Of a stretch of 64,000 bases of DNA, positions 52,983-64,000 are shown one piece after another. Made by a program: the position numbers and the translations under genes. The notes below the pieces were generated by a model. The model was not told the DNA's origin and made no database searches. It was given only the letters and a program-made list of their open reading frames with translations. Where the stretch lies: assembly GCF_000350225.1 (NCBI RefSeq), contig NW_005178788.1, positions 150,602-214,601 on the forward strand, in the 5' to 3' direction. This DNA is from Chondrus crispus. Taxonomy: Eukaryota > Rhodophyta > Florideophyceae > Gigartinales > Gigartinaceae. The first letter of the stretch is position 1; the number at the start of each line of letters is the position of its first letter.

Positions 52983-55063
52983 TTAGACTCCCACGCTCAA
53001 GTCTCCTTCTGCATCAAGTAAGTGGCCAAAATCAAAGCCATCGTCAGAACGATCTTCCCAGTCTGCATTGCACTCATTGGGGATGGTAGCCCTCCGAGCA
53101 CTACTATTAATAGCGTCTCGTTTTTCCACATGCTCGTTTGTTGCAGGAGGGGAATCAGTGCAGAGTTTAGACAACTTCGCCGGGGACATTCGTAAGATTT
53201 GGGCGTCCAAGACGTCTTTCTGCTTGGACATACCAGGAAGAAAATCTCTGAGCCGCAGCCGAACCCTCATGCTGCCTTGTTCTGAATATTCTGCATCTTG
53301 GGGTACACTGCGTTGATTGTGAACTGCATCCGGACTGAAGTCATTTGGTACACGGACCTCGTTTTCGTCATTTAGCGCAGTGGATGGCATGAAAAGATGA
53401 TTATGGCCGTTAATGATATCTTGCACAAACCAACGAAAAAGCAGTGCAGTCCTATAAACAGTCCTCAGTGACCCTGTGTGACTGGCCAGGAATTCCTCTA
53501 CATTGCGGCCTTGCGTGAAAGCCACAAAGAAACTGACGGCTACGCGAACTAGGTTGATGGTGCGATACATACGCTTGTACTCTGCTGGCCTGAACCCGCT
53601 TTTCTGCCCTCCATTTTTCCGCAATCCATCTCCCACCAGTACGCAATAGTCCACCAGCACATCAACCACGAGACGACAACATGCCAATTCTTGCAGTGAA
53701 CGCGAATTCATGGCATCTGCGTTCGGTAACTCGGCTGTGGTTGCGGAGACAACGTGATCGGCAAAGTTGAACACCTGATCTGGATGCTTGAATGACACGT
53801 TTGGTTGACCGAACGCTACAGGTATGCCTCTGCTCGCCTCCCATGGTCTGAGTGCGAAACCCAGATCCTCCAAAAAGCCCCTTTTCGCAGCTACACGTGA
53901 CTCCCTCAAAAAATCGGTGGACATTGCGTATACTGTGTGTACCATGTAAAAGCTTTCGCGACCTTTTTCGGTTTCTATATCCTTTTCCTGCGGTCTAGCT
54001 TTTGTTTCAACAAGCTCACGGGTTTCTTCATAGCTTCTCTTCCCACATAGCGCGGATTGAGCCAATACGGCGCGCGCGACTGAGGCATTGACACGTTTTT
54101 TCTGTGATTATTTTCGTTGGTATTGGCATCTAGAACACCTTGTACGGCTCTTGTTCTCTGCGTAGCCTCATTTCCACTTTCTAGAACAAGTTCGAACTGA
54201 TTGCGTGCCTGAACAAATAACGTTCTCACGAAGCGAAATTTGAAGTCACAGTGAACGCGAGCAAGACCTGCCTCGAGCTCTTTTTTGGTAGATCTATTCT
54301 GATGGCCGTAGAGAAACGCAGACATAGCCAGGTGAGTATGGGCAAGATTCACACCTAGGGACCACGTGTGCTCCATAAAGAAACATGACGCGTCTGACAG
54401 GGCCCGTGACATTAATGAAGTGTCAAAAACAAGCCCCACATTCGATTTCAGTGCCCTGTTCTCGTCGTCAACCATATCCTTAAAGGCCCATTTCGTTGCA
54501 GTTTTGGAAATTCTCGTCGACTTGGTAGTGAATCCCACGCTTGGACTTGTCCCGAAGAAATCATTGCCTTGGTTCATTCCATTTCGCACGTTCTCGACAT
54601 CTCTCTGAAGGTGTTTCATTGTTCCTTCAACAGAAGCCAATCGAGTAAGCAAGGATTTCTGCATGTTTTCGAGGAAGAACCGAATAGGGCTCTCCCCAGG
54701 CAAGTTCCTCTCATATGTGCTTGGAGTCCTCAAGCTTAATCTGGGCTGCGCTGTTGCTATTGCAGAAGACGGAACGCCTGTCATTCTTTCTCCCCTGAGA
54801 GTTACTGTATTGAGGTGCTCTTGTCCCGGGCCGAAAAACTCACGAGTTTTGACGTGATCGGATGCCCCTCCAGAGGGATGATCTCCAGCGTTGTCACAGC
54901 GTGCATTCTCGTCATTCGCGTCATCCTCAATAGGAACATATTCTCTTGATGCTCTCTGTTCCCACTGGGGTGAGTCATGGTCCGGATCTCGGTTTCCAAT
55001 TTCAACAGCAACTTTCTCATGTTCTGCAAATGCTTCATCATTGGGCGCTGGCTGCGTTTCCAT
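52983..55063 (-). CDS. Unknown gene A of the DNA-transposon-like cluster
   Basis: Two overlapping minus-strand frames: 55063-53975 (362 codons, good ATG) and about 54107-52983. The first has an acidic N-terminus, a coiled-coil candidate (ENMQKSLLTRLASVEGTMKH) and a helical part. The second continues with mixed globular sequence (LACCRLVVDVLVDYCVLVGD; RTINLVRVAVSFFVAFTQG) and an acidic tail (DDGFDFGHLLDAEGDLSVGV). An AATCACAG acceptor-like site near 54,100 suggests one gene with a short intron of about 690 residues, but a frameshift is equally possible. No family was recognised. It is divergent from the transposase gene, with 0.8 kb between. Confidence 0.5.
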
Positions 55064-55862
55064 GTCCGAAAAGCTCGTGATTTGGCGTTCATTGTTCCTG
55101 CAAGCTGTCCGCCGTACAGGGCTTCCGTTGAACGCCGGCCCTGTTGATTTTGTTCTGCGAGTGCCAGTTTTTCGAGGGGGCGTCCTAGTTGCAGCCTCGC
55201 CTATGGCACAAGTTTAATCCAACGGAAAGCTTCACCTTTTTCTCGGAAAATTGCCTGCACATTGTTTGTTTTCGTCTGACGCTTGAGGTTGCGCGGCTGG
55301 AGTCCTGATACAGCAACCCTTCGCTTTACATTCGCTCTTCCAGCCGATGCACGTGGGCGTGCCAGGGGCATGATCGGAGAACTCAGAATGTCGCTTTCAA
55401 TTAAGCTTCACAGAGTATGGAGAAATAAGCAAGTAAGATCAGCAAGATAACACCAACAAAAGAAGGGGAGATCGGCAAGTTCGATCGAAACTGGTTTTGT
55501 GAACAAAGATGTGCAACGTGCTACTTAAGAAGGGTGGGGTGCATCATGTGTTGTTGAACATTGAACAGTTTGCAGTTTTCTTCCGGTTTCCCGCGGAATA
55601 GTTAGCATTTTTCTGTACTGGTGCCAGTACTTCCAGCAATACGGTTGTCCCCATTGATCATCTGGGCAGCATGAAATCTAGACACTTCACCATTAACTGC
55701 AGTACTGAAGTTGACTGCAGTCAGTGTCGCATACGATACCTCAAATTTAGACGAATTGCATGTATGCCAGCAAGCTAATGATTTAAGCACTATGCTTTGT
55801 TTGCAAACCGAGGGAAAAAATACCTATCGCCCGATTTGAATTGCGCCGCGGTCTCTATCTGC
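55064..55862. other. Divergent intergenic region between gene A and the transposase
   Basis: Non-coding by eye; presumably holds both promoters. No clear inverted repeat was seen. Confidence 0.4.
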
Positions 55863-58800
55863 ATGGGGACCTCAGGAGGATCACGATCCTCCGGTCGAAA
55901 ACGTCCACGTCCTAGGAGAGACAGTCGCAAGAATCGAAGCCGCTTCGAATGGAAGGAACAGGCGGTCGTACCTACTGGTGTGCACCAAGAGCACCAACAA
56001 TTGTATCCCGGGACGTCAGATCTGATGAACAGATCAGATTTGTTCGAACAAAATGGTTCAAATCTCCTGGTACAGAGAGAGTTATTTGCAAGTGAAAATA
56101 CTGATGGGCAGATTCAGAATCGTGCTTCACTCGATTCGATCCTTCTTAAAACGAACTGTGAAAATGCTGTACATGCGACTCGCAACGAGATCAGTGAGGT
56201 TAACCTCGCTCCTCCACATGTCGAAATTGAAGGATATCCGAATCCGATGCAACACACGAGCGTTTCAGACATAGACCGTGTTGCTATTGGATATGAGGGG
56301 GATGGAATGATTCCTACGGAGGAGGATCAGCAGTCATCTATTCTACAAGGTGGCGATAGTGGTAAACATTGTATCGGGAAAGACGCCCCACCGGAGGCAG
56401 AAAAGATACAACGTTCAGACCGGAGATCACCGAATACATGGCAGAAAATGCTTGCTGTAATAGCTGTTAGCAGAACAAGTCGTCTCACTAGGGAACAATT
56501 TGAGTTCTTCAGGAACACAGTGAACTGGCTACTTGACCAATACGCACCAGAAGAACAGAAATTGCCATCTTACTCTATGGTCCAACGCACATTGCTACCC
56601 TTCCTTTGGAATTCCAGCTTCCCCTGCTCTGAGAGGCATCTCGTACCAGTGGACTTGCGAAAAGCAGGGGCTAAGAGTACAGCATCTGGGCGTGCTGGGG
56701 CCCCATTTTCGAACCGCCGTTGGACTACGACGAATGACGAAGCCCAGCCAAAAGCGGAAGTCCAGAGCATATTGCCGAGTACGTGGGCGATGAAAGACGT
56801 CTCTTTCAAGCCGACATGGCATCTTCTGCAATCTGGCTGTCGTGCAGAAGTGAGACCCAGTTCATATGACCCACTGTTCTCTACAATCTCAAGTGTCCCT
56901 ATAGTTGCCAATAAGCAACTTTTTCTGGATGGCCCTCACCATTCTCTTTTCTCCACAAAATCCCGGGCCAATATTTGTGACACATTTCATCGGAATGGAG
57001 AGATAGTAAACATTTTTCTAAATGCCGCACCCGCACCTCGCAAAGGAACTACAATGGATATTAACGAGTACAATTCGTTTTTGGGGAGCGTGTCGGTTAC
57101 ACGGAAAGGCGATTCTGAATTTTGTTTATCAGCAGCTATATTGAGCACACATCTTGTGCATGCAGGTACGGTCGGCGCGAACTCTAGCACTTTTAATAAG
57201 AACTTCGAATTACAGTGCATATCGAGTACTGAAAACTCCACACTTTGGAGTCCCGGTGACATCTGTTCACTTGTTTCAGTAAGTGTTTCTACATCTTACC
57301 GATGTGTGATCGTTCACTGGTTCGGTGGATTGTGCGATACAGGCAGCCGTGTTGAGCTAGTCTGGATTCCATTGCACAACGGTTCAAGCGGGAATCAATC
57401 CTGCGACTATCAAAAGGCGGATAAACAATTTGTTAGAGAGGTTATCTGTACGGAATGAATCGAGACGGTAAAGCGGAATGGTGCTGACAGCACGGATGCA
57501 AGCGCCTCAAAATTGGTAGATCTATCCCTTCCACAGGACAGGCTATTTATCAATTCAGGTGCAGGAGGTGCGCAAGAATCTTCCAGTTGTCTTTGCAAGT
57601 TTTCAGATGGCGTTCTCCTCGAGGATGGTCAACATTTTTTCGTGTACAGGGTTCTGTTGTATTCCGACGGTTTCTCTCAATATAGAGATTCGCAAGGATC
57701 TGCCGGAGGTGTTTATATGTTACCACTTAATTTACTTCCTTAACATCGCACATCCCGCAAGGCAGTAAGACTTTTGGGACTCACCCCGCCAAGCGTTAGC
57801 ACAAGTCAAGTGCTCCGTATGATCGCAGACGACCTCTAAAAAGCGGCAACTAGCGGCATAAAGACAACTGACGGTGACGGACACCCCATCACAGTGTTCA
57901 TTCAGGTCGTGGCATACATAGGTGATTTCTTGGAGATCGCCCATGTCTCGGATTCACTTGGGCATAATTCAGACGCTGCTTGTCATCTGTGTGTTTTTCG
58001 TAAGCAAAAACTCGACCCGCAACATTCGTGTCACGGGTACACAACTGCCCTAAACAGTACAGATTCTTCAAGTTTCCGATCAGGACCAAGAACAGTTGCC
58101 ATACGTGATGAGATAGGCTCTGCAGAAAAAAGACGTCAACGAAACTACCTCGGGATGGAACCGCGATTATCAAAGAAGGTTGCAGACAGCCCGTTGCTCT
58201 TGTTCTACGAGAAATTTGGGCTGGCCGGATCAAACGGACAGATGCCAGTGGCAAGTTGTGGGCATCAGCTGTTTGACTCCACGTTCGACCCATATTGCTC
58301 AGTTCTGGTCGCACCAGACCATTTTCTTGCTGGAAATGCCATTAATATATTGACAACCTGCTTTCTGCTTTTGCCTTCGAAAAATGATATTGTTCACATT
58401 GATGCAAAAATATGTGATGCACTTCGGAGCAATTCGTTAATCACGCAGAATAAAATATTCGACTTCAAGAGCAAGAAGCTCTACTCCACGTCCATCTCTG
58501 GTTCCTTTTGCATTCTCTTGGTCGCTAGCAAGATTTTTCAAGATCGATGTCACCAGCTATCTTTGCAGGTCTCTCTTTCTCAGCGGCCTACTGGAACGGA
58601 TTCCAATCCATGCAATATCCTTCGACAGGCCGTACAGGCTTTTGGAATGTATCAGGATCTGGTTTCCAAAACGTATTGGTATCCAAAGCTCCATGTTGAT
58701 GGCCACAATGCTATAGCTTTGTTCGACAGTAAGGATGGCTTCGACTTCATTCTCAGACAGAAGGAAATGGCACGTGTTTATGTGGATACGTGTGACAAGC

Positions 58801-59861
58801 TCTGTCGCGTTGCAGAGGTCGCAAAAATGAAGCTAGACAAGCCGAATCTTCACAGACTAATCTAGCATTATGCTCATTCTATACCAGCGATGGGACACGT
58901 GCGACACTTCGCAGAGCTAGTTTTTGAATTCGCTCACCAGCCACTCAAACGTGGGGTCGCGAGATCCAATCGCCGGAATCAGATTCAGGCTGTGATGCAC
59001 GCCCTAGCCGACGATTGGCAAGATAGGTTTTCTGCATTCGCGAGTCAACGGCGAGTCCTTTCCGTAAGAGACTTCGAGATTAATATAAGGCATTTTATCA
59101 ATGGTACGGTCTCGTCGTCGTCTTTACCAAAGCATGAATCTTTCACCGTGCCTAATCCCATGGATATACTTATCGAGCCCATTCTAAAAAAGTTGCTTTG
59201 AAGTAAGCCGACAGAAGGCTCTTCCAAAGGCAAAATTACATCGTCCTTGTCGTGCTGTCAGCCTGTTTCTGAGCACCAAGTGAACTATAGGTCTCTGCTG
59301 AACTCCTCAGTTCTGAATCAATATGGCAACGGCGAGGTATTCTTTTTTATATCGCGAGACGTTTCAAGAAGACGATGAAAGTCGCCACTTGTTCTCTTCA
59401 TTCCGTGCCTCACGATGTTTTGGAAAGGGGTGAGGCTGTGCAGGCCATAATACACAAACGTAGGACTAATGACGCGCTTTTAAACCAGCCATCAGTTTAT
59501 GAAATAAGTCAATCACCGGACGATTATCACGTTGCTGTTTTCGCTGTCGAAGAATTGCTGCTTTGGAAAGATACGTTCACGACTGGGTCTCGAAGTAGAG
59601 AGTGGTCCGTTCGCTGTTGTACAAAGATGTACTCGGTTTGAGGGTGATACGCTCAAGGTCACAAGAGACTCCCTGCCGCTCCTCTTACATCTAAATGACA
59701 GTGTCCGACGGGTGAGTTTGATACATGCTTGTTCAACATCGACTGAAATTGTGTCTTGTATGCTTAACGAAACTCTTGTTAAGCACAATGAGAGTTTGCT
59801 CGGCGGCAGTCTATTCCATTACATAATGAAACAGATGGGTTATCCACCTCGCATGGGATGA
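55863..59861 (+). pseudogene. Large DNA transposase, CMC/KDZ-like, broken
   Basis: The first frame (ATG 55863 to TGA 57458, 532 codons) has a basic N-terminus (SGRKRPRPRRDSRKNRSRFEW) and a helical block (LTREQFEFFRNTVNWLLDQY...SMVQRTLLPFLW) like the start of CACTA/KDZ-type transposases. After about 300 bp with frame changes (57,460-57,880), 57,894-58,865 resumes with GDFLEIAHVSDSLGHNSDAACHLC, resembling the GD...H....C..C motif of those families, and with KLHVDGHNAIALF. Then comes a stop and frame change at 58,865-58,890. HYAHSIPAMGHVRHFAELVFEFAHQPLKRGVARSNRRNQ follows, close to their 'H....E..H...K....S.' block. A C-terminal part with another frame change runs to 59,861. At least four breaks. 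The superfamily call is tentative. Confidence 0.55.
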
Positions 59862-59917
59862 GAAGCATGTAAACTGCAGCTCTACTTGCATTCTAGCATT
59901 TTAATTTTATTGAGAAG

Positions 59918-60981
59918 TGTAGTGCAATACGCACCTGAAAGGGGGGTGAAAAGAAAGGAAAATTTTTGGATATGAAAAGTAGTCCGGGTTGGGGGACACA
60001 CGTGTGAATAATTGCACAGTTTTATTTTTTAATTATTTAATTTTATTTAATTAATTAGTTGGCATTAATTTTGCTGACACTGGATTAGATCTAGGATCTA
60101 GCGCCGCGAGCTACTGTAGTGGCTCCGGTTGGGCGATATATACCTTAGCCCACTGACCGCCAAGTCAGTAAAGGTAACCCGAGTTGCCGGAGTTGAATGT
60201 CGCCTTGGTCGAAGTCCGTCTTTCACAAGACGCTCCCTTTTACCACAGATTACGTTATCCTTTGCGCTCGGGGGTTCCCATTCCTTTCCCATATCCTTTT
60301 ACCTTTTCTATCTCTAATTCCTATCCTTTTCTATCTCTACCTCTATTTTTCCATTAATTGTTATGGTTCCATTGGAGTCGGTCGCGACCGATCCAGTGTT
60401 GGTGTGATTGCCATCGGGCTGCCCGTAGGTCGTAGCGCTGCTACAGTGTCCTGTTCCATCGGAAGGCTGTTGCAACGACGCCTCCTTCGAAGGTCTTATC
60501 ATACAAGACAGTGTTGGTACCACCAACCGCGATTGCGATCGCATTGGTGTCGGTGTTTAGCCATCGGGCAACACGTTGGTCGTAGCGTTGCTACAAGGTT
60601 ACGTTCCCGTCGGGTAGTGCTAATACAGCCCCCGTAGAAGACCTTGAATTATACGCAAGGTGTTGAAGACGCTCTTCGAGCATTGGCCTTACAACCCAGC
60701 GAACCGCGGTTACATTCTCGTAGACAAGCCCAACCCGCACTCTTCGAGCACTCAAGTCTTCGCAAGTCTCTACCACCACTATCCTCCCGGGCCGGGTATC
60801 TTTCCTTCATCCCCCGCGTCGGAGTCGAGCTACCGTGGGCCGCAAGCCCACACAAGGGGAAAGGGAGTCTCGAACGCTCCGTAGCCCGTGCCATCGGCAG
60901 TGGTTGTTGCTGTTGTTGCTTTTCTTCTATTTGTTTGACCGTCGGACTGTGTTCGCGGCCTGCCAGGCACATTGCACTACA
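59918..60981. mobile_element. 1,064-bp solo LTR inserted at the 3' end of gene C
   Basis: Starts TGTAGTGCAAT and ends ATTGCACTACA, an 11-bp perfect inverted end pair. It is flanked by the target duplication AGAAG at 59913-59917 and 60982-60986. It is non-coding, with an imperfect internal duplication (GCCATCGGGC...GTCGTAGCG.TGCTACA at about 60,410 and 60,562). TG...CA ends with a 5-bp duplication make it an LTR. The family differs from those of E1, E2 and E4, though GATTAGATCTAGGATCTAG recalls the E4 LTR. Confidence 0.88.
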
Positions 60982-62204
60982 AGAAGGTCCTATACTCCTC
61001 CCTAGCATTTCTTTCGTGATGGCCTCTCGGAACTCGCCAACGACTTGTTTGCTGCGGACAACGAGTGCAGACCACGCCAATTCAAGATTGCCGAGAACTT
61101 CATTCCGGCCACGAGCTGCCTTGTGCAGACGCCTAGAATTTTTTGTAGAGAGTCGAGACCAGCGAAGCGAAAGTGCATAATCAGTAGCAAAGTACATATC
61201 CCCATCTTCGCCTATCACAATACCTGACTCAGATATCGCATCATGCATCGACACACGGTTTCTCTCCAGTCTGCCCGCATACACTGAATTGCGATAATCG
61301 AACCGCCTGTTCTCTCTCCGAAGTACATCGAAGGCTCCATTAGGGAGTGATTTATGGAGGCTTCCTGGCAGTCTTAAAATGAAAGGGTACTTACCGTCTT
61401 CGTTCTCAGCTAAAGTACTTCCCAAAAGTCGCAATGCGGAGTCTTCAGCCATCGCAGCCCCGTTGATCTTCTTACCCTTCGCCACTAGGGCAAGTAAATC
61501 TGATTGAACACCGAGGCGTATACATTGAGATACATCGTGCAAAGAATCAAACAAAACTAGTGATTGTTGCAGACCCTGAGATGGAGACCGTGTTTCGCAA
61601 AAGTTTGGTTCAAACGTAGCACGAGAACAACGTGACCAAATTACGTAGCAATCTTGGCAAAATCGGACAGGCTGCAGTTCGCATTAACAAGAAGCAGAGA
61701 CATAAAACACATGCCAACAAAACGCCCATTGCCTCTCTTAACATCAGAAATAGCGGATCGCGCGCGCGGGAATGAGAGAGGTTTATGACAGCGATGGACC
61801 ATTTTGTGTCTCAAGTAGCTGAAAACACGTTCAGCAATGCGGTCGCTTTCACTTTCATTCCCAATTATTCGAGAGTAAATTGCGCTCTGCGCACTCACAG
61901 GCCTCTGTAGCTCGTTCACTTCAAGTTCCAAATTGGCAATTCTGGCACCAGTCTGCTGTATTGGGCATCTACATCCTTGGGAGTTTTGGGAGGTGTCATG
62001 AATCACATGGAAGGACGATTCGTTCGTATTGGGTGTAAAGTCGGGATCCGAGAGGAAACCTTCCTCGACTGTTTCGGAGACGGATTCGCAATCGCTCTCC
62101 GACGCAAGTGGTTCCTTTTGGAGGCTCCTCCATGCCTGACGGGCCATGTTCTCACACCCTTTGCCTATATGTGACAGCTTGCGTCCCATGAAACAAGCGC
62201 GCAT
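60982..62204 (-). CDS. Unknown gene C of the DNA-transposon-like cluster, 3' end hit by a solo LTR
   Basis: The first frame (ATG 62204, 187 codons) has an acidic middle and a coiled-coil candidate (ARIANLELEVNELQRPVSAQ). The second frame is open from about 61,690 and includes a cysteine-rich start (RFCQDCYVIWSRCSRATFEP, then NFC) and a globular part (CIRLGVQSDLLALVAKGKKI; DGDMYFATDYALSLRWSRLS). TGCAG near 61,675 is a plausible acceptor, so a short intron may join them. Without the LTR the frame would end within two codons (CAA TAA), just past 59913, so the insertion lies at the very end of the gene. It converges with the transposase gene. Function unknown. Confidence 0.5.
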
Positions 62205-62983
62205 TTTTGTTTCAACAATTCCGTGTCCCTCTTCGTAACATAAATAGCCTAAAACAGCGCCGTTGACAACTCAATATTCGTGACTCGAGCTTTCCACCAT
62301 ATCGTTTTCGATATATTCTGACCCTTTCTGCGCCCTTTCCCGATACAAAAGTCGAGCAACCATTTAACCTCAATTTCTTGTCCGGTACTTACGGGTTTCA
62401 TGATTGCAACCAGGCGGAGATGAAACCGGTAAACAGTGCGATGTCGCAAGGCACTGTATTCCACGCAGTAGAGCGATGCGATCAGGCGTAGTAAGCCCGG
62501 AGGGCGAATATTCAATTTTAGGAAGCACTGACGGAGGCTTAAACTCAATAAGAGTAATACTGGTCTTACGGCCTGGCGAGGAGATCGCGAAGTGCCCTTG
62601 CTATTGTTGGATTAAAGTTTAGTTAGAATTGAGTTGGGAAAATCAGAAGTATTCCCGTATGCATTCTCCTGTGCGCGGGCATGCATTGTCATTGTTGTGA
62701 TGGCAGAGCGCTTCCAGAACGAAAAATTAAAATGCAGGCACGATCACTACTGCGGAACGCTGCGGCAATGAGTTGTCATTGTACTTGACAAATGATGCGT
62801 GCAAGAGAACGATGTTCTCCATCTCATTTTTAGAACACAGGAGCGCTGCCTAGCAATGAATAGGTAGATTGAGGCTAAGAAAGCCCGTTTCTGGACGAGT
62901 ATTTTCTCTCAAAATATGCGCTCAATAAAATGCCTGCTCCGGAATAATAATATTTATTGATTTCGGAGTAAGTGACCCCGTAG
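62205..62983. other. Intergenic upstream of gene C
   Basis: No supported gene, and no terminal inverted repeat matching the left side of the cluster was found by eye. Confidence 0.4.
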
Positions 62984-64000
62984 TGTAACGTACCAGCGCT
63001 GACGGGCGGGGGCGGATCTAGGCTCGCTCGCGGACGCGTGTGTCCCCTACCCGCTTTGTCCGGTTTAACCCGCGGGAAGGCGGATCGCGCGTGTTAGTTA
63101 ATCTTGAAGACGGACCTAGGCGGTAGGTCGTGGACAAGTCCATGCTTCCGCCTTACGCCGCTGCCGGTCTCGCCCGTATTTAATGTATACAATGCGTCTA
63201 TCATAATACTACAGTACCGGTATGCTGTAGTAACTTACTGTAGCGCGGGTCGTTCCGCGCTGTAATGCTGTCAGCCGTCGGGGCTGACAGCACACGTGTG
63301 AGACGCGTACTGTGCGTGCAGTGGTACGCCCCTCCTACACGTGTACGTGTGTGGTCGCGTGTCCCCCGTACACGTGTGGGTACACGTGTGGGCGTGTGTG
63401 GTTCGTATTGATCTGATCTAAATCTAATCGCGAACCGCCGTTATGGCACACGGCCCCCTCCTCAAGAGTGAATGTCCGCGTTCACCCTTGACGAGTGAGA
63501 GAGCCATGTCCGACCCGGTTGCTTCCCGAGCCTTGGCCTTGTTCCCCTTTGATCCGGCGTTCTCTTCGGCGCTGTACGCCGATCGACCCTCCTCTCTTTA
63601 CGTCTCCGCCGTGCTTCGCGCCACCTGGTTTTGCGTTCCCATCCACCTCTACACACTCGCTGCCCCGGGTGTTCCTCGTCGTTGCCACTAACGCGCTGCT
63701 TACTGCGTCGTCGTTCTCATGTCCTCTTCTCCCGAGGCGCGCCCTTCGCCTGGGGGCTCTTTCGTCGGGCTCCCCCCGCTTCTGCCGCTCTTGCGGGCCT
63801 CCGTGCCCCCACGTACAGTACCTCCCCCGGGCTCTTCCGGGGACTCCGTCGCGCGTCTTTGTCTCGTAGAGGGACTTGTCCCTCCTGCGGCGCCCGCGCT
63901 GCCACCCTTCCAGAAGAGTCGTGGCCCCTTGGGATCCACCGGGGGTGTGGAATTTCGTCCCGCTTCGTCGGGGACTGCGCTGCCCCAAGGGGGCGACGGC
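62984..64000 (-). mobile_element. 3' end of E4-like Ty3 element E5, running out of the window
   Basis: The LTR at 62984-63450 (467 bp) is in minus orientation, TGTAACGTACC to GTTATGGCACA on the plus strand. It is followed by the complement of the polypurine region (CGGCCCCCTCCTCAAGAGTG) and antisense-module sequence. The LTR shares TATTTAATGTATAC, the CTGTCAGC/GCTGACAG hairpin and many ACACGTGT words with the E4 family but is shorter and diverged. The other end lies beyond 64000, so target duplication and integrity cannot be judged. Confidence 0.82.
63443..64000 (+). CDS. E5 antisense frame starting in the LTR (fossil, partial)
   Basis: ATG 63443 lies in the last eight bases of the LTR as seen on the plus strand. 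The product begins MAHGPLLKSECPRSPLTSER, matching the E4 antisense frame (MLHGPPLKGERPRS). Downstream, Ser/Pro-rich reading continues toward the window end in more than one frame. It is antisense relative to E5. Confidence 0.5.

Noticed and set aside
52983-62204. A Polinton or other virus-like element
   Set aside because: No DNA polymerase B, retroviral-type integrase, packaging ATPase or capsid motif was seen; the motifs fit a DNA transposase better.
1-64000. tRNA and rRNA genes
   Set aside because: I found no cloverleaf or rRNA stretch by eye; a covariance-model scan would be needed to exclude a tRNA.

Overview
The window is eukaryotic nuclear DNA, most likely from a red alga; a florideophyte such as Chondrus crispus fits, but that is inference. 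The grounds are intron-poor open frames, a gene-poor landscape packed with Ty3/gypsy and Ty1/copia elements, many copies with 5-bp target duplications, and a remnant of N-acetylglucosaminyltransferase I (GnT-I, GT13), an enzyme of N-glycan processing. One 100-base N gap lies at 13198-13297.

Layout. 1-7654: a Mutator-like (MULE) remnant with 9-bp target duplications holds a 7-kb Ty3 element (E1, 354-7388), whose 3' LTR holds a 720-bp solo LTR. 7655-22302: host or intergenic DNA with MITE-like repeats, three copies of a small two-membrane-segment protein gene, a GC-rich higher-order satellite, and a large inverted duplication carrying two identical genes for a secreted cysteine-rich peptide. 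22303-29505: a second Ty3 element (E2) inside an inverted-repeat element. 29616-36970: a broken Ty1/copia element hit by two LTRs of a third family. 37722-51532: the GnT-I pseudogene, split by a 13.3-kb chromodomain-bearing Ty3 element (E4). 52983-62204: a large DNA-transposon-like cluster with a plus-strand transposase pseudogene between two minus-strand genes of unknown function, one of them hit by a 1.06-kb solo LTR. 62984-64000: the end of a further E4-like element (E5) running out of the window.

How the parts relate. All four Ty3 elements seen here (E1, E2, E4, E5) carry open frames on the antisense strand between pol and the 3' LTR. In E1 and E2, whose pol proteins are clearly diverged, an antisense frame begins with a near copy of the histone H3 N-terminal tail. 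In both, the R8-K9 silencing context is altered while K4, K14 and K18 are kept. A second antisense frame in both has a conserved His/Asp block like a papain-fold peptidase. In E4 and E5 the antisense frame starts at an ATG inside the first bases of the 3' LTR. In E4 the antisense module lies between two copies of the polypurine-tract region. This antisense cargo, and above all the H3-tail mimic, is the most novel signal in the window.

Limits: everything was read by eye. Domain calls rest on motif recognition, boundaries of degenerate repeats are approximate, and no database or RNA evidence was available.
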